From positions 1 to 64,000 of the forward strand of contig JACPOP010000001.1 in NCBI GenBank assembly GCA_016191465.1: 64,000 bases of DNA, read 5' to 3'. The stretch is from Chloroflexota bacterium. GTDB lineage: Bacteria > Chloroflexota > UBA6077 > CF-72. Every line of letters begins with the position of its first letter. Within the stretch, counting starts at the first letter, position 1. The notes under the pieces are model-generated. The model was not told the DNA's origin. It saw only the letters and a list, made by a program, of their open reading frames with translations, and ran no database searches. The position numbers and the translations under genes were made by a program. This document shows, piece by piece, positions 12,912 to 23,343 of this stretch.

Positions 12912-14186
12912 GTGACGCCGCGCCCCGACGATCTCGCGGGGGTGCGGTGCCTGTACATCTCCTACAACGCGCTCGAATCTGCGCTCGTACGGTCCCAGGT
13001 GGTGCCGTACCTGTTCGGGCTTCGAGAGCGCGGAGCACAGTTTTCCCTCCTGACCTTCGAGCCCCAACCTCCACGAGCGGACGACGGTGGACCGCGGGCA
13101 CGGCTGCTGGCCGAAGGGATCCGCACGGTGTCAGTCCGGTACCACCAGCGGCCCACGCTCGCAGCCACCGGCTATGACATCGCGGTGGGCGCAACGGTTG
13201 GCGCCTGGCTCGCTCGTCGCCAGGGGATCAACCTCGTTCATGCGCGCGGGTACCCCCCGGCGGCTATGGCACTGTTGATCAAGCGCACCGTGCGTGTGCC
13301 GTTCGTCTTCGACATGCGGGGGCTCATGGCAGACGAGTACGTCGACGCAGGGCGGTGGACTCGCCAGGGCCTGCCCTACCGCCTCACCAAACGAGCCGAG
13401 CGGCTGCTGCTGCGGTCAGCGGACGCGACCGTGGTTCTGACGAACCGCATCCGTCCCATTCTGTGGCCCGCGGGTGCGGACCGAGAGGCCGCTGTCACCA
13501 CCATTCCGTGCGGAGTTGACCTGGCGCAGTTCCCATTCAGGGAGCGCCCTGACACGCTCATGGCGACTCGCCTGGGGCTTGGGAACAAGCGCATCCTGGT
13601 ATCCAGTGGATCCCTCGGTACGTGGTACCTGCCGGATGAGATGCTGCGCTTCGTTCGCACAGCACATGCCGCGGACAGCCGGGTACACCTGCTGATCCTG
13701 AACCAGGGCGAGCACCACCTGATCCGCGAGCGAGCCGCGACCGCCGGGCTACCCACTGATGCGTTCACCGTGCTAGCCGTCCCACCATCGCAGGTTCCCA
13801 GCTACCTCGCGGTTGCCGAGGCAGGGCTGTGCTTCGTCAAGCCAGCCTTCTCCAAGCTCGCCAGCTCGCCGATCAAACTGGGCGAGTATCTGGCGACCGG
13901 TCTTCCCGTAATTGCGACGGCCGGTGTCGGCGACGTGGACGAGATGATCCAGGGGAACCGGGTAGGAACACTCATCTCCCAATTCAGCGACGAGGACTTT
14001 CGCGCCACGTGGAGCCGATTCGACGCCGCAAGCATCGATCCCTCACTCCGTCCGCGGTGCCGGGCGACGGCCGAGTCACTGCTCGATGTGGCAGCAGGCG
14101 TGGCCCGGTACGCCGCGGTCTATGCTCGCCTGCGCAGCGGCCCGCCGCGGAGACCCTGGGCTGGGTCTCCACCGCCTTCGGCTTAG
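12912..14186 (+). CDS. glycosyltransferase (GT4-like)
   Basis: FDMRGLMADEYVDAG; SSPIKLGEYLATGLPVIATAGVGDVDEMI. Confidence 0.85.
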   Translation: MTPRPDDLAGVRCLYISYNALESALVRSQVVPYLFGLRERGAQFSLLTFEPQPPRADDGGPRARLLAEGIRTVSVRYHQRPTLAATGYDIAVGATVGAWLARRQGINLVHARGYPPAAMALLIKRTVRVPFVFDMRGLMADEYVDAGRWTRQGLPYRLTKRAERLLLRSADATVVLTNRIRPILWPAGADREAAVTTIPCGVDLAQFPFRERPDTLMATRLGLGNKRILVSSGSLGTWYLPDEMLRFVRTAHAADSRVHLLILNQGEHHLIRERAATAGLPTDAFTVLAVPPSQVPSYLAVAEAGLCFVKPAFSKLASSPIKLGEYLATGLPVIATAGVGDVDEMIQGNRVGTLISQFSDEDFRATWSRFDAASIDPSLRPRCRATAESLLDVAAGVARYAAVYARLRSGPPRRPWAGSPPPSA

Positions 14187-15577
14187 AACTGGAAGTAGAT
14201 GAACTTCCGATCCGGCGTGGCACCGGTTGTCAGGGTGAACGCCAATGCCACGGCCACGGCAATACCGAGCGCGATCGGCTGAAGCACCCGCGGGACCCGC
14301 ACCGACACTCTCCGGGTGAACACCGAAACCGCGGTGAGCCCTGCCGCCAGGATGGCCACGTCGATCGTCACGTTGCCACTGAGGACCCCGGACGGCGCCG
14401 TAGGGACGAGCATCGAACGAAGCATGTTGCCCGCGGCGGGGATGCTCTCCGATCGGAAGAGGACCCAGCTCACCAGCACCAGAAGCTGCGTGACAACCCA
14501 ACTGGTGGGACCCGCCAACGGCCCGCGAACCTCCCTCAGCCTCGTCCGCCGCACGCGCTCCGCTGCTTGCAGCGCACCCCAGAACACCCCCCAGGCGACG
14601 AAGTGCCAGGCCGCGCCGTGCCACAACCCGCCGATGGCCATCGTTAGCACCACGTTTCGCAGCACCACCAGGAGCGGCACCCGCGAGCCGCCGAGCGAGA
14701 TGTAGACGTAGTCGCGTAGCCAGGACGAAAGCGAGATGTGCCAGCGCCGCCAGAAGTCCGTGACAGAGGTGGCAAGGTACGGGGCGTCGAAGTTCTTCGG
14801 GATGTGAAATCCCAGCAGCCGCGCCGAGCCAAGAGCGATGTCGGTGTACCCCGAAAAATCGAAGTAGACCTGCAGCGAGAACGCCAGTGCGGCGGTCCAG
14901 GCCTCGAGCGTGCCCAGCCCGCCCGTGGCCCCGGCGTCGAAGCCAGCATTGGCAAGGGGCGCGAGGCTGTCGGCCAGGAGCACCTTCTTCGACAATCCCA
15001 GGACGATGAGCGCAATGCCGCTTCGCTGTTCCATCCAGTCGAAGCGCTCCAGGTGGGTGAGCTCTGGCACGAAGTCCTGGAATCGCTTGATGGGCCCCGC
15101 GACCTGCGTGGGAAAGAACGCGGCGAAGACGTGAAAGCGGGTGAACGAATGGACCGGTAGGGCGCCGCGGTACACGTCGACGAGGTAGTGGATGAACTCG
15201 AAGGTGAAGAACGAGATCCCGAGGGGTAGGACGAGCTGAAGCAACGGCGGGTCCCAGGCGAGCCCCGCAGCGCTGGCAAGGCTCGAAGCGCTCCGAAACC
15301 CAAAGTCCCAGTACTTGAACATCCCCAGGACGGCGAGGTCAGCGGCGATACACGCCGCCAGCGTTGTGCGACGGTGAGACCTGGCCAGGAGGCGTCCGAA
15401 GGCAAAGTTCGCCACCGCCAGCCCAAACATCATCAATGCATACGGGGGGCTCCAGGTGGCATAGAAGACATAGCTGGCGAGCAGGAGCAGGTGGACCCTC
15501 CACCTCGCCGGGGCGCCCCAGTACACGAGCCACGTCGCGGGAAGGAAAACTGCGTACTGGAGGCTATTGAAGAGCAC
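14183..15577 (-). CDS. MBOAT family O-acyltransferase (AlgI-like)
   Basis: FFPTQVAGPIKRFQDFVPEL; TDFWRRWHISLSSWLRDYVYISLGGSR; GGLWHGAAWHF. Confidence 0.95.
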   Translation of the reverse strand: MLFNSLQYAVFLPATWLVYWGAPARWRVHLLLLASYVFYATWSPPYALMMFGLAVANFAFGRLLARSHRRTTLAACIAADLAVLGMFKYWDFGFRSASSLASAAGLAWDPPLLQLVLPLGISFFTFEFIHYLVDVYRGALPVHSFTRFHVFAAFFPTQVAGPIKRFQDFVPELTHLERFDWMEQRSGIALIVLGLSKKVLLADSLAPLANAGFDAGATGGLGTLEAWTAALAFSLQVYFDFSGYTDIALGSARLLGFHIPKNFDAPYLATSVTDFWRRWHISLSSWLRDYVYISLGGSRVPLLVVLRNVVLTMAIGGLWHGAAWHFVAWGVFWGALQAAERVRRTRLREVRGPLAGPTSWVVTQLLVLVSWVLFRSESIPAAGNMLRSMLVPTAPSGVLSGNVTIDVAILAAGLTAVSVFTRRVSVRVPRVLQPIALGIAVAVALAFTLTTGATPDRKFIYFQF

Positions 15578-15583
15578 CGGGGC

Positions 15584-16573
15584 TCAGGCCCCTGCCAACA
15601 TCGCCGACAGGGAGGATGCGATGACACCGGCGGCTTTCGCGCTGCCGAATGCCGTCAGATGCACGCCGTCAAAGGACTCCGCGGGATCGCTGGGATCAAT
15701 TTGCCCTCGCAAATCGACGTACACGAATGCCGAGCTCTCCTGGAAGCGTTCGCGAATCGAGTCAATGACCGGCTCCTCATCTCTCTGGAAGCCACGGACC
15801 AGCACCACCTGCCGACCGCGCAGGAGCTGCGCACTGATCAGATCGCCCAGCCGCGCTCGGTACACGGCCTCCACCTCCAAACTGGTCGCAATCCGGGGGG
15901 CGGACTGGCTCGAGTCGATTCGCGGAACACGCCGCTCCTGCTCCGCGTAGCCCGCGTCGATCGTGCCGTAGCGCAACTGGAAGTACTTCTCGCGGATCGC
16001 CTGCGGCAGCGCCGGCTGATACCCCGTCCACCGAGACAACGGCGCCTGGTTGCGGGCGCACGTGGCGGGATCCCGAACGGCGGCTTCCGTCGTGCTATCG
16101 GTCCGGGCTGCATAGATCACCACACCATCCGGCTCCAGACCCGCGTACAGGTCCAGCGTCGACGGGTAGCACACGGCAGATTCGCCATTGAAGGCCAGGT
16201 TCGCCACGTTCACTGGTCGATTGAGGAGCCGCGTGAGGGACTCTCCGAGCCGCGTCGAAAGAGTCTCCGTCTCGCGTACGCCGTAGCCGAACGCCACGCT
16301 GTCGCCAAGCAGAACATAGCGAAGCGCATTCGGCTGCTTCGCGCCGAGCAACGCACCCCGGTAGCCGCGGACGTTCAAGCCCGCGGAGTCGAGCTGCCGG
16401 CCTCGCGCCCACTGATCAGCCGTGAAAAATGCTCCGAGCGTCAGCAGCAGCGCCACCGCGAAGAGCAGCAAGTCGCGCACGAGCGACCACGCCGATGCCC
16501 GCCGCCGCAACGCCACTGCGCACGTGTGACCTTCGCTCGTGGCTCCCGAAGGCGAAACCGTTTCCACCCGCAT
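15584..16573 (-). CDS. SGNH/GDSL hydrolase-type protein, partner of MBOAT acyltransferase
   Basis: LLGDSVAFGYGV block I, DGVHLTAFGSAKAA block V; N-terminal TM. Confidence 0.85.
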   Translation of the reverse strand: MRVETVSPSGATSEGHTCAVALRRRASAWSLVRDLLLFAVALLLTLGAFFTADQWARGRQLDSAGLNVRGYRGALLGAKQPNALRYVLLGDSVAFGYGVRETETLSTRLGESLTRLLNRPVNVANLAFNGESAVCYPSTLDLYAGLEPDGVVIYAARTDSTTEAAVRDPATCARNQAPLSRWTGYQPALPQAIREKYFQLRYGTIDAGYAEQERRVPRIDSSQSAPRIATSLEVEAVYRARLGDLISAQLLRGRQVVLVRGFQRDEEPVIDSIRERFQESSAFVYVDLRGQIDPSDPAESFDGVHLTAFGSAKAAGVIASSLSAMLAGA

Positions 16574-16748
16574 TGGTACCTCTGGGTCGACTCCGGATTC
16601 GGGAGGGATAAGCAGCGGACGCCGAGTGTAACCAGCCTCAGGACGCGGCGCGGAGGTACATCCGCACGGAATGTCCTGTCACGAGCAGCGGCGTGGTAAC
16701 GTACCCTTCTGACTCAGGTATTCCTGTTGCGCCATAAGGAGTGATCCC

Positions 16749-17825
16749 TTGAACCACGCACCCCGTGCATTTGCCTTTCTTGCGGCCGTGCCGCTCGTGA
16801 TTCTGGCGGCGTGCGCGCAGCCCGCGCAGCCCTCACCGACCGCCGCGCCAGCGGCCACCAAGCCCGCCGAGGCCACGAAGCCCACAACGGCACCCCCCAC
16901 GCCAGCGGCCGCTGCCAGCCCGGCAACCGCCGCCAGCCCCGCGGCTGCCCCCAAGCCGGCAGCTTCACCCGTAGCCGCACCGGCTGCCTCGCCGTCAGCA
17001 GCCGCGAGCCCTGCCGCCGGCGACGTCACCGCCAGTGCCCGGCCGCTTTCCCCGTTGCCGCAGCCCGGCAACATGCCGGCCGGCTCGTTCATGAAAGAGA
17101 TTCAGGACCGCGGCCGCCTGATCGCGGGGGCACGCCAGGACGTGCCATTGTTCAACTTCCTCAACCCGCGTACGAACCAGTATGACGGGTTCGACGTGGA
17201 CGTCCTTCGAGAGATTGCGAAAGCCATCTTCAACGACGACACGAAGATCGAGTTCAGGCAGGTCAACTCGTCGACGCGCATCCCGCTGCTGCAGGAGGGC
17301 GCGCTCGACATCGTGGCCGCCACGATGACCATCAACGCCGAGCGGAAGCAGCAGATCGACTTCTCCGAGGTGTATTACGCCGCGGGCCAGAAGCTGCTGG
17401 TCAAGAAGGATTCGACCGCGACCAGCATCCAGGACATGGCGGGGAAGCGGGTGTGCGCCACCAAGGGCTCCACCAGCGAGACCAACATCACGAAGTTTCA
17501 GCCGCAGGCGCAGGTGGTCCAGGCTGACGCGTACACGGATTGCCTGCTGTCTTTGCAGCAGGGCCGGGTGGACGCGGTGTCGACCGACGACGTCATCCTC
17601 TCGGGTCTGGCAGACCAGGATCCGAACACCAAGATTGTTGGCGAGAAGTTCACCGAGGAGCCGTACGGCCTCGGCTTCAAGCAGGGCCGCGCTCAGTTCG
17701 TCCCGTTCGTGAACGGTGTCCTGACGCAGATGAAGGGCAATGGCCGCTGGAAGGCCATCTACGAGAAGTGGCTGGGCAAGTTCGGCCCTGCACCCGAGCC
17801 ACCGAAGGGCACCTACACCAGTTAG
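16749..17825 (+). CDS. amino acid ABC transporter substrate-binding lipoprotein
   Basis: Lipobox VILAACAQP, Ala/Pro-rich linker, FDVDVLREIAKAIF, PEP-type SBP fold motifs. Confidence 0.9.
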   Translation: MNHAPRAFAFLAAVPLVILAACAQPAQPSPTAAPAATKPAEATKPTTAPPTPAAAASPATAASPAAAPKPAASPVAAPAASPSAAASPAAGDVTASARPLSPLPQPGNMPAGSFMKEIQDRGRLIAGARQDVPLFNFLNPRTNQYDGFDVDVLREIAKAIFNDDTKIEFRQVNSSTRIPLLQEGALDIVAATMTINAERKQQIDFSEVYYAAGQKLLVKKDSTATSIQDMAGKRVCATKGSTSETNITKFQPQAQVVQADAYTDCLLSLQQGRVDAVSTDDVILSGLADQDPNTKIVGEKFTEEPYGLGFKQGRAQFVPFVNGVLTQMKGNGRWKAIYEKWLGKFGPAPEPPKGTYTS

Positions 17826-17854
17826 CCGAGTCAGCACACCTACAGCTCCAGAGC

Positions 17855-17896
17855 GCCCGCTGGCGGGGTGGAAGAGATACCACTCCGCCAGCGGGC
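17855..17896 (+). promoter_or_regulatory. SBP-permease intergenic stem-loop
   Basis: GCCCGCTGGCGGGGTGG-8 nt-CCACTCCGCCAGCGGGC, 17-bp stem with one G.U. Confidence 0.75.
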
Positions 17897-17940
17897 CGCG
17901 CGGGCGCGGTTCGCTGCTTCTCCTTACCCTGACCTTCCAT

Positions 17941-18599
17941 TGACCCCAGTCCTCGAACAGCTCCCGCTCATGCTGGCGGGACTGGTCACCACGATCCAGC
18001 TCGCGCTCCTGGCGGGCGTGATCGCGCTGCTGTGGGGAATCCTCATCGCGCTCTTCCGCGTGAGCCCGCTTGCCCCCTTGCGGATCCTCGGCGCGGTGTA
18101 CGTGGAGTTCGTCCGCAACGTGCCCCTGTTGGTGCACATGTTCTTCTGGGTGTTCGGACTGCCGTTCGTGGGTATCACCCTGCCAGAGTTCGTCGGGGCG
18201 TTCTTCGGCCTGGGCTTCTATACAGCGGCCTTCGTAGCAGAGGTGATTCGGGCCGGCATCGTGTCCGTGAAACGCGGGCAACTGGAGGCGTCACGGGCGC
18301 TCGGGTTCAGTTATGTCGAGATGATGCGCCTGGTCGTGCTGCCGCAGGCGTTCTCCACCGTGGTGCCCCCGCTCGGAAACCTGGCATTGGCCATGACGAA
18401 GAACACGTCCGTGGCAACCTCGATCCTCGTGCCAGAGCTGCTGTATCAGACCCAGGTGGTCAACTCTCGGACGTTCGCCACGTACCCCGTGTTCTTCGTG
18501 TCCGCCATGCTGTACCTCGTGCTCACGCTCCCTCTGAGCAGGTTGGTGAGCGTGCTCGAGCGGCGGATGACCCGCTATCGGCAGGTGTCGCGTGCGTGA
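17941..18599 (+). CDS. amino acid ABC transporter permease (HisM/GltK-like)
   Basis: EFVRNVPLLVHMFFWVF; VIRAGIVSVKRGQLEASRALGFSYVEMMRLVVLPQA; TTG start proposed. Confidence 0.9.
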
Positions 18600-18701
18600 C
18601 CGCGCGGGTCGACAGCGGCAACGGGTGTGTGCGAGTAATCCCGTCGCCATCCAACCGCCGCATGCCCGTGCCACGCGCGATGCGGGACCGCGGTAAGGCT
18701 G

Positions 18702-19442
18702 ATGCAGCTCGACAAGCTCATCGAGTGGCGCTACTGGAAGGCGTTCACCGAACCCGACATCTGGCAGTTTCTGTGGACGGGGCTCCAGGCCACGCTGGAG
18801 ATGGCAGCGGTGGCCATCGTCGCCAGTCTCATTCTCGGGACCGGCCTCGCCTTCGCGCGGATCGGGCGAAACCCGCTCAGCCACTATCCCGCGGCGGCGT
18901 TCATCGAGATCGTGCGGTCCCTGCCCGTCCTGTACCTCATCTTCTTTGCGTACTTCGGCGGCGCGCGGTTCGGGCTTCAAGACCCGCAGACCGCCGCGAC
19001 CCTGGCGCTGACGCTCTACACCGCGGCGGTCAACGCCGAGATCATCCGTGCTGGGATCCTGTCGATCGATCGAGGCGAAATCGAAGCGGCGCGCTCATTG
19101 GGACTCAGCCACCTCCAGGCGATGCGTCACGTCGTGGTGCCGCAAGCGTTCCGGCGCATCGTTCCGCCCCAGGTGGGGCAACTGGTGACGCTGGTGAAGG
19201 ACACGTCCCTGGCGTACATCGTCGGCACAACTGAGCTTATGCAGCGCATCAAGGTGCTGTACAGCACCTTTGAGATCGGCACGATCCAGGGCCTCGTGGT
19301 GGCCGCGCTCATCTACTTTTCGATCAACTACACACTCTCGCTCCTCTCGCGGCGCCTGGAGGAGCGCGCCCCGGCATCGGCGGGCACGCAACTAGGAACG
19401 AAGCCCGGCGTGGCTACGGCCATCCGGCCGGCCTCGATCTGA
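18702..19442 (+). CDS. amino acid ABC transporter permease
   Basis: EIVRSLPVLYLIFFAYFG; EIIRAGILSIDRGEIEAARSLGLSHLQAMRHVVVPQAFR. Confidence 0.92.
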   Translation: MQLDKLIEWRYWKAFTEPDIWQFLWTGLQATLEMAAVAIVASLILGTGLAFARIGRNPLSHYPAAAFIEIVRSLPVLYLIFFAYFGGARFGLQDPQTAATLALTLYTAAVNAEIIRAGILSIDRGEIEAARSLGLSHLQAMRHVVVPQAFRRIVPPQVGQLVTLVKDTSLAYIVGTTELMQRIKVLYSTFEIGTIQGLVVAALIYFSINYTLSLLSRRLEERAPASAGTQLGTKPGVATAIRPASI

Positions 19443-19456
19443 GCTCCCATCCGGCG

Positions 19457-20053
19457 CTAGCGTCCGGCGGGCCGGTTGGCGGCGGGTGTGGCGACTGGCG
19501 CCGGGACGACCGCGCCCCCAGTGGGCTTTGACACCGAGCCGCCACTGCTCGAAGGCGTCGGCGCGACGGTGGGCTTCGGTGCGACGGTAGGCGCTGCAGG
19601 GACGACGGTTGGCCTCTCCACGGTGGCGGTGGGGCGGGGAGCGACCGTGGGCACGGGCGTGGGGTTCGACGCCAGCACGGCCCGGGTGGGGACGACGACC
19701 GCCGTGGGGTTCACGGAGCGGGTGCCAGCGGTGACGGTCGACTCCCCCGCGCCAGGCGACCTCGGGACGGGCGTGGCTACCTGGACGGGCAGAGTGGGCG
19801 TGGCGACCACGAGAGGAGCGCGCCCACGGATGACGGCGTCCAGGGTTGCGTCCGGGGTGGGCTGCGGCGCTGGCTCGGCGTTCGCGGCCGCCGCCTGGGC
19901 AGGACGGCCGCAGCCAGCGGCGATTGGCACAGCCAGCAACAGCAGCGCCAGGATAGTCCTGGGAACGGCAGGGGTGCGGTCCATGGGGAATGGCTTCTGA
20001 TGGGAGGCCCGGCAACGCGCGGCGGGTCCGTACGGTTGGCGTACGTGTGCCAA
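19457..20053 (-). CDS. hypothetical Ala/Pro/Thr-rich secreted lipoprotein-like protein
   Basis: Signal/lipobox-like LLLAVPIAAGCGRP and low-complexity PT-rich remainder. Confidence 0.5.
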   Translation of the reverse strand: MAHVRQPYGPAARCRASHQKPFPMDRTPAVPRTILALLLLAVPIAAGCGRPAQAAAANAEPAPQPTPDATLDAVIRGRAPLVVATPTLPVQVATPVPRSPGAGESTVTAGTRSVNPTAVVVPTRAVLASNPTPVPTVAPRPTATVERPTVVPAAPTVAPKPTVAPTPSSSGGSVSKPTGGAVVPAPVATPAANRPAGR

Positions 20054-20211
20054 CCCCTGGTAGCCATGCGCAACAACGCACGTGCTGAGGGCGGGATCAG
20101 GATAGGCGCACGCCCCGTGGGGCGAAACGCCCGCTCACGCTGCACAGCAGCCGCTCCGTGCGCTCCGAGATACGTCTGTGATACCCGCATTGCGGTCATC
20201 AGGGCCCCAAC

Positions 20212-21177
20212 TCAGGGGCGCAGCAGCACCTTCAGGACGCCGCGCTCCGCGGCCCGCGCATACGCCGCTTCCGCGGCACGCAGTGGAAACTCGTCGTCGA
20301 CCAGATCGGACACGGCCACGTGCCCGGCTACCAGCGCCGCGATGGCCTCCGGGAACGGGCCGCAGCGCGAGCCAAGCAGCGTGATCTCGTTGACGACGAC
20401 AGGCGTGAGATCGACGTGCGCGGCTCCGGCGTAGGTGGATTTCAGGATCAACGTCCCGCGCGGCTCGCACAGCTCCAGTGCCCGCGCCAAGCCCGCCGGC
20501 GAGCCAGTACATTCCGCCACGATGGGCACCTGGCGCGCATGCAAGCCGGAGTCGTCGCCGTGCATGAACCCCAGGCCCCAGGCTTCCGCCACGTGCCGTT
20601 TCCGCTCATGATGGCCGACGACCGTCACGTCGGCCCCCGCGAGCTGGAGCACGCGCGCCTGCAACAGCCCCAATTTACCGTCGCCGACGACGACAGCGGG
20701 TGCGCCTACCTGGACGGTGAGTCCCTGCGCTAGGGGTTCGAAGGCGGCGGCAAGCGGCTCTACGAAAACGGCCGCGACATCGGCCACCACGTGCGGGACG
20801 GCGAACAGGTTGTTGATCGGCAGCGTGAGGAGCTCGGCGTGGGCGCCGTTGCGGCCAACGATGCCCAGCGTGGTGCGGTTAGGGCAATGCGTAGGATACC
20901 CGCGGCGGCAGGTGGCGCAATCGCCGCAGGCCGCATTGATGTCGCCGACAACGCGGCGCCCCACCCACTGAGGTGCCGAAGGGGCGGCCTCCACCACCCC
21001 CACAAACTCGTGGCCAGGCGTCCCCACGAATCCCAGGTAACCGCGGGTGATCTCGCGGTCGGTGGAGCAGATGCCCGCGAGCGTGACGCGGATGCGTGCT
21101 TCGCGGGTTCCTTCGACGTCTGGCACCGGCACCTGCGCCACGCCCAGGCGCTGGCCATCAAAGCGAGCGGCGAGCAT
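20212..21177 (-). CDS. zinc-binding MDR alcohol dehydrogenase family protein
   Basis: ICSTDREITRGYLGFVGTPGHEFVGVV; CGDCATCRRGYPTHC structural zinc site. Confidence 0.9.
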   Translation of the reverse strand: MLAARFDGQRLGVAQVPVPDVEGTREARIRVTLAGICSTDREITRGYLGFVGTPGHEFVGVVEAAPSAPQWVGRRVVGDINAACGDCATCRRGYPTHCPNRTTLGIVGRNGAHAELLTLPINNLFAVPHVVADVAAVFVEPLAAAFEPLAQGLTVQVGAPAVVVGDGKLGLLQARVLQLAGADVTVVGHHERKRHVAEAWGLGFMHGDDSGLHARQVPIVAECTGSPAGLARALELCEPRGTLILKSTYAGAAHVDLTPVVVNEITLLGSRCGPFPEAIAALVAGHVAVSDLVDDEFPLRAAEAAYARAAERGVLKVLLRP

Positions 21178-21215
21178 CGTAGCGGGTGCGCGGGCTGCCG
21201 GAAGCTCCGCCGCGC

Positions 21216-21662
21216 TCACTGCTTCGGCGGGATCTTTAGCTTCTGGTCTATTTTCAGCGTGTCCGGGTCGTTCAGCACATCGCGGTTCGCGTCGTAGATG
21301 CGACGCCATTGCGTGGAGTCACCATAGAACTTCTCAGCAATCACGAGGAGCGTGTCACCCGACGCGACGGTGTAGGTCTCGCCACCCTCGGCAGAAGCGG
21401 ACGTTGGCTTGGGGGCGGGGGTGGGCGCCGCGGAGCTGCTGCTGGGAGAGGGCGACGGGGATGCCAGCCCCGGCCGCTGGGGCGAGGGCACGGCCGTGGC
21501 CGGCGAAGCGGCTGGTGCTGGAGTCGGCGTGGAGGACGACGCAGTCCCACCACAGGCCGCGAGCAAGCCTGTTGAGGCGAGTACGGCAGCGGTCGCTACC
21601 CAGCGGCGACCCCCGCACAAGCGGGACGGAAAGCCCTTGCGCACGCATCCCTCCGTGTCCAT
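21216..21662 (-). CDS. LysM domain lipoprotein
   Basis: Lipobox LLAACGG; YTVASGDTLLVIAEKFYGDSTQWRRIYDANRDVLNDPDTLKIDQKLKIP. Confidence 0.88.
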   Translation of the reverse strand: MDTEGCVRKGFPSRLCGGRRWVATAAVLASTGLLAACGGTASSSTPTPAPAASPATAVPSPQRPGLASPSPSPSSSSAAPTPAPKPTSASAEGGETYTVASGDTLLVIAEKFYGDSTQWRRIYDANRDVLNDPDTLKIDQKLKIPPKQ

Positions 21663-21862
21663 CAGACACTCTGTCGGCACCCCATGATGTCGCGAGTGGA
21701 GCGAGTATATGGGCCCCGCCCGGACCGGTGACCGCCCAAAGGTCCGCGACACGCCGGAGCCGACCACCCGGCCGCGTCGGACAGTCCCTCGTACCCCAAG
21801 GCTCCAGCGCTCAAGGGCCACCGGGCCGCGCGTGAACAGGTACCGGGCCCGGGAGGGTACGC

Positions 21863-23170
21863 TTGAGACGCATGCCCGCCGTCCGTCCGTTCCAGGCCGT
21901 GCGCTACGACCCGTCCGTGGCCGGCCCCGTCGACGCCGTCCTGTGCCCGCCCTATGACGTTATCACGCCGACGCAGCGCCTCGAGTACCAGGCCCGCAGC
22001 CCCTACAACGCCGTCCGCCTTGAGCTTCCTGAGGGGCCGCCGGACGGGGACGACTCGCGTTATGTCACCGCCGCGGCGACCTTCCGGGCATGGATCGAGG
22101 AGGGCGTGCTCCGACGCGACGACGCGCCCGCGTATTACCTGCACGAGACGACGTTCACCACACCCACTGGATCCCAGCAACGGCGCGACGTCCTGGCGGC
22201 GGTTGACGTGGAGCCGTGGTCCAGCGGAAACGTGGTCCCGCACGAGCACACGATGGCGGGACCCAAGGCAGACCGGCTCGCGCTGCTGCGTGCCACTCAC
22301 GCCAACCTGAGTCCGGTCTGGCTCCTGCACCGCGAGCCGGTGCAGGCGGTGGAGCGGGCCTGGGACGCGGCCCTCCAGACCCCGCCCGCCCTCGAGGCAA
22401 CGTACGAGTCGGAACGCCACCGCCTCTGGATCGTCGACGACGGCGCGCTGGTCGCCCTGATCGAAGCCGGCTTCGCGAGCGGCGGGCCGCTCTACATCGC
22501 CGATGGCCACCACCGTTTCGAGACCGCGCTTGGCTTCCGAGCAGAGGCGGAGTCAACGTTGCCCGGCGCCCGCGGAGCGCTCGCCGTCATCACCTGGGCT
22601 GACGATCCGGGATTGGTAGTGCTGCCAACCCACCGGGTGCTCGCCAACCTTCCTGCCGAGGTGCGTCTGGAGGGCCTGCGAGCGGCATGGTCGGCGACGT
22701 TCGAGGTGCATGAGATCGACTCGACCGGCGACCCGGCGCGGGATGCGGATCGAGCGGTCGCCAGCCTCGAAGCGCACGCGGACGAGACAGCATTCATCGT
22801 CGTCGGTCCCCATACACCGGAGCTGACGCTGCTGCGCGCCGCTGACCCGGCGAAGGTGCTGGCCGCGCTGCCGGCGGATCGCTCCGCTGCCTGGCGCGCG
22901 CTGGACCTCGCGCTGCTCCACGCGGCGGTCGTCGATCCGCTCGTGGCCCGGGCAGGGCGTGACAAAGCGGAAGCGCTCGCGTACCTACGCGATCCGCGGG
23001 AGGCAGTGGAGCGGGTCTACGATGGCTCGGCGGCGGCGGCGTTCATCACACACCCCACACGGGTGCGCCAGGTGCTGGAAGTGGCCGACGCGGGCGATCG
23101 GATGCCAGAGAAGTCCACCTACTTCTTTCCCAAGCCGCCCACGGGGCTTCTGGTGCGCCCGCTCGATTGA
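21863..23170 (+). CDS. DUF1015 family protein
   Basis: VRPFQAVRYDP, LCPPYDVI, YIADGHHRFETAL. Confidence 0.9.
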   Translation: MRRMPAVRPFQAVRYDPSVAGPVDAVLCPPYDVITPTQRLEYQARSPYNAVRLELPEGPPDGDDSRYVTAAATFRAWIEEGVLRRDDAPAYYLHETTFTTPTGSQQRRDVLAAVDVEPWSSGNVVPHEHTMAGPKADRLALLRATHANLSPVWLLHREPVQAVERAWDAALQTPPALEATYESERHRLWIVDDGALVALIEAGFASGGPLYIADGHHRFETALGFRAEAESTLPGARGALAVITWADDPGLVVLPTHRVLANLPAEVRLEGLRAAWSATFEVHEIDSTGDPARDADRAVASLEAHADETAFIVVGPHTPELTLLRAADPAKVLAALPADRSAAWRALDLALLHAAVVDPLVARAGRDKAEALAYLRDPREAVERVYDGSAAAAFITHPTRVRQVLEVADAGDRMPEKSTYFFPKPPTGLLVRPLD

Positions 23171-23343
23171 GGCCGATGCCGGGTACCGTTTCCCCACACT
23201 CGTGTAGGTAGAACGCTGGAGATCAGACCGTTCAGCCGTACGCTGAATCGGTTACGTGTCCCCTGTAGCCTCGCTGGTAGGACGCGGCGGCCTCCGCTCA
23301 GGATGCACGGCCCGTCCAGCAGAAGGGCGGGGCAAGAGAGCAG

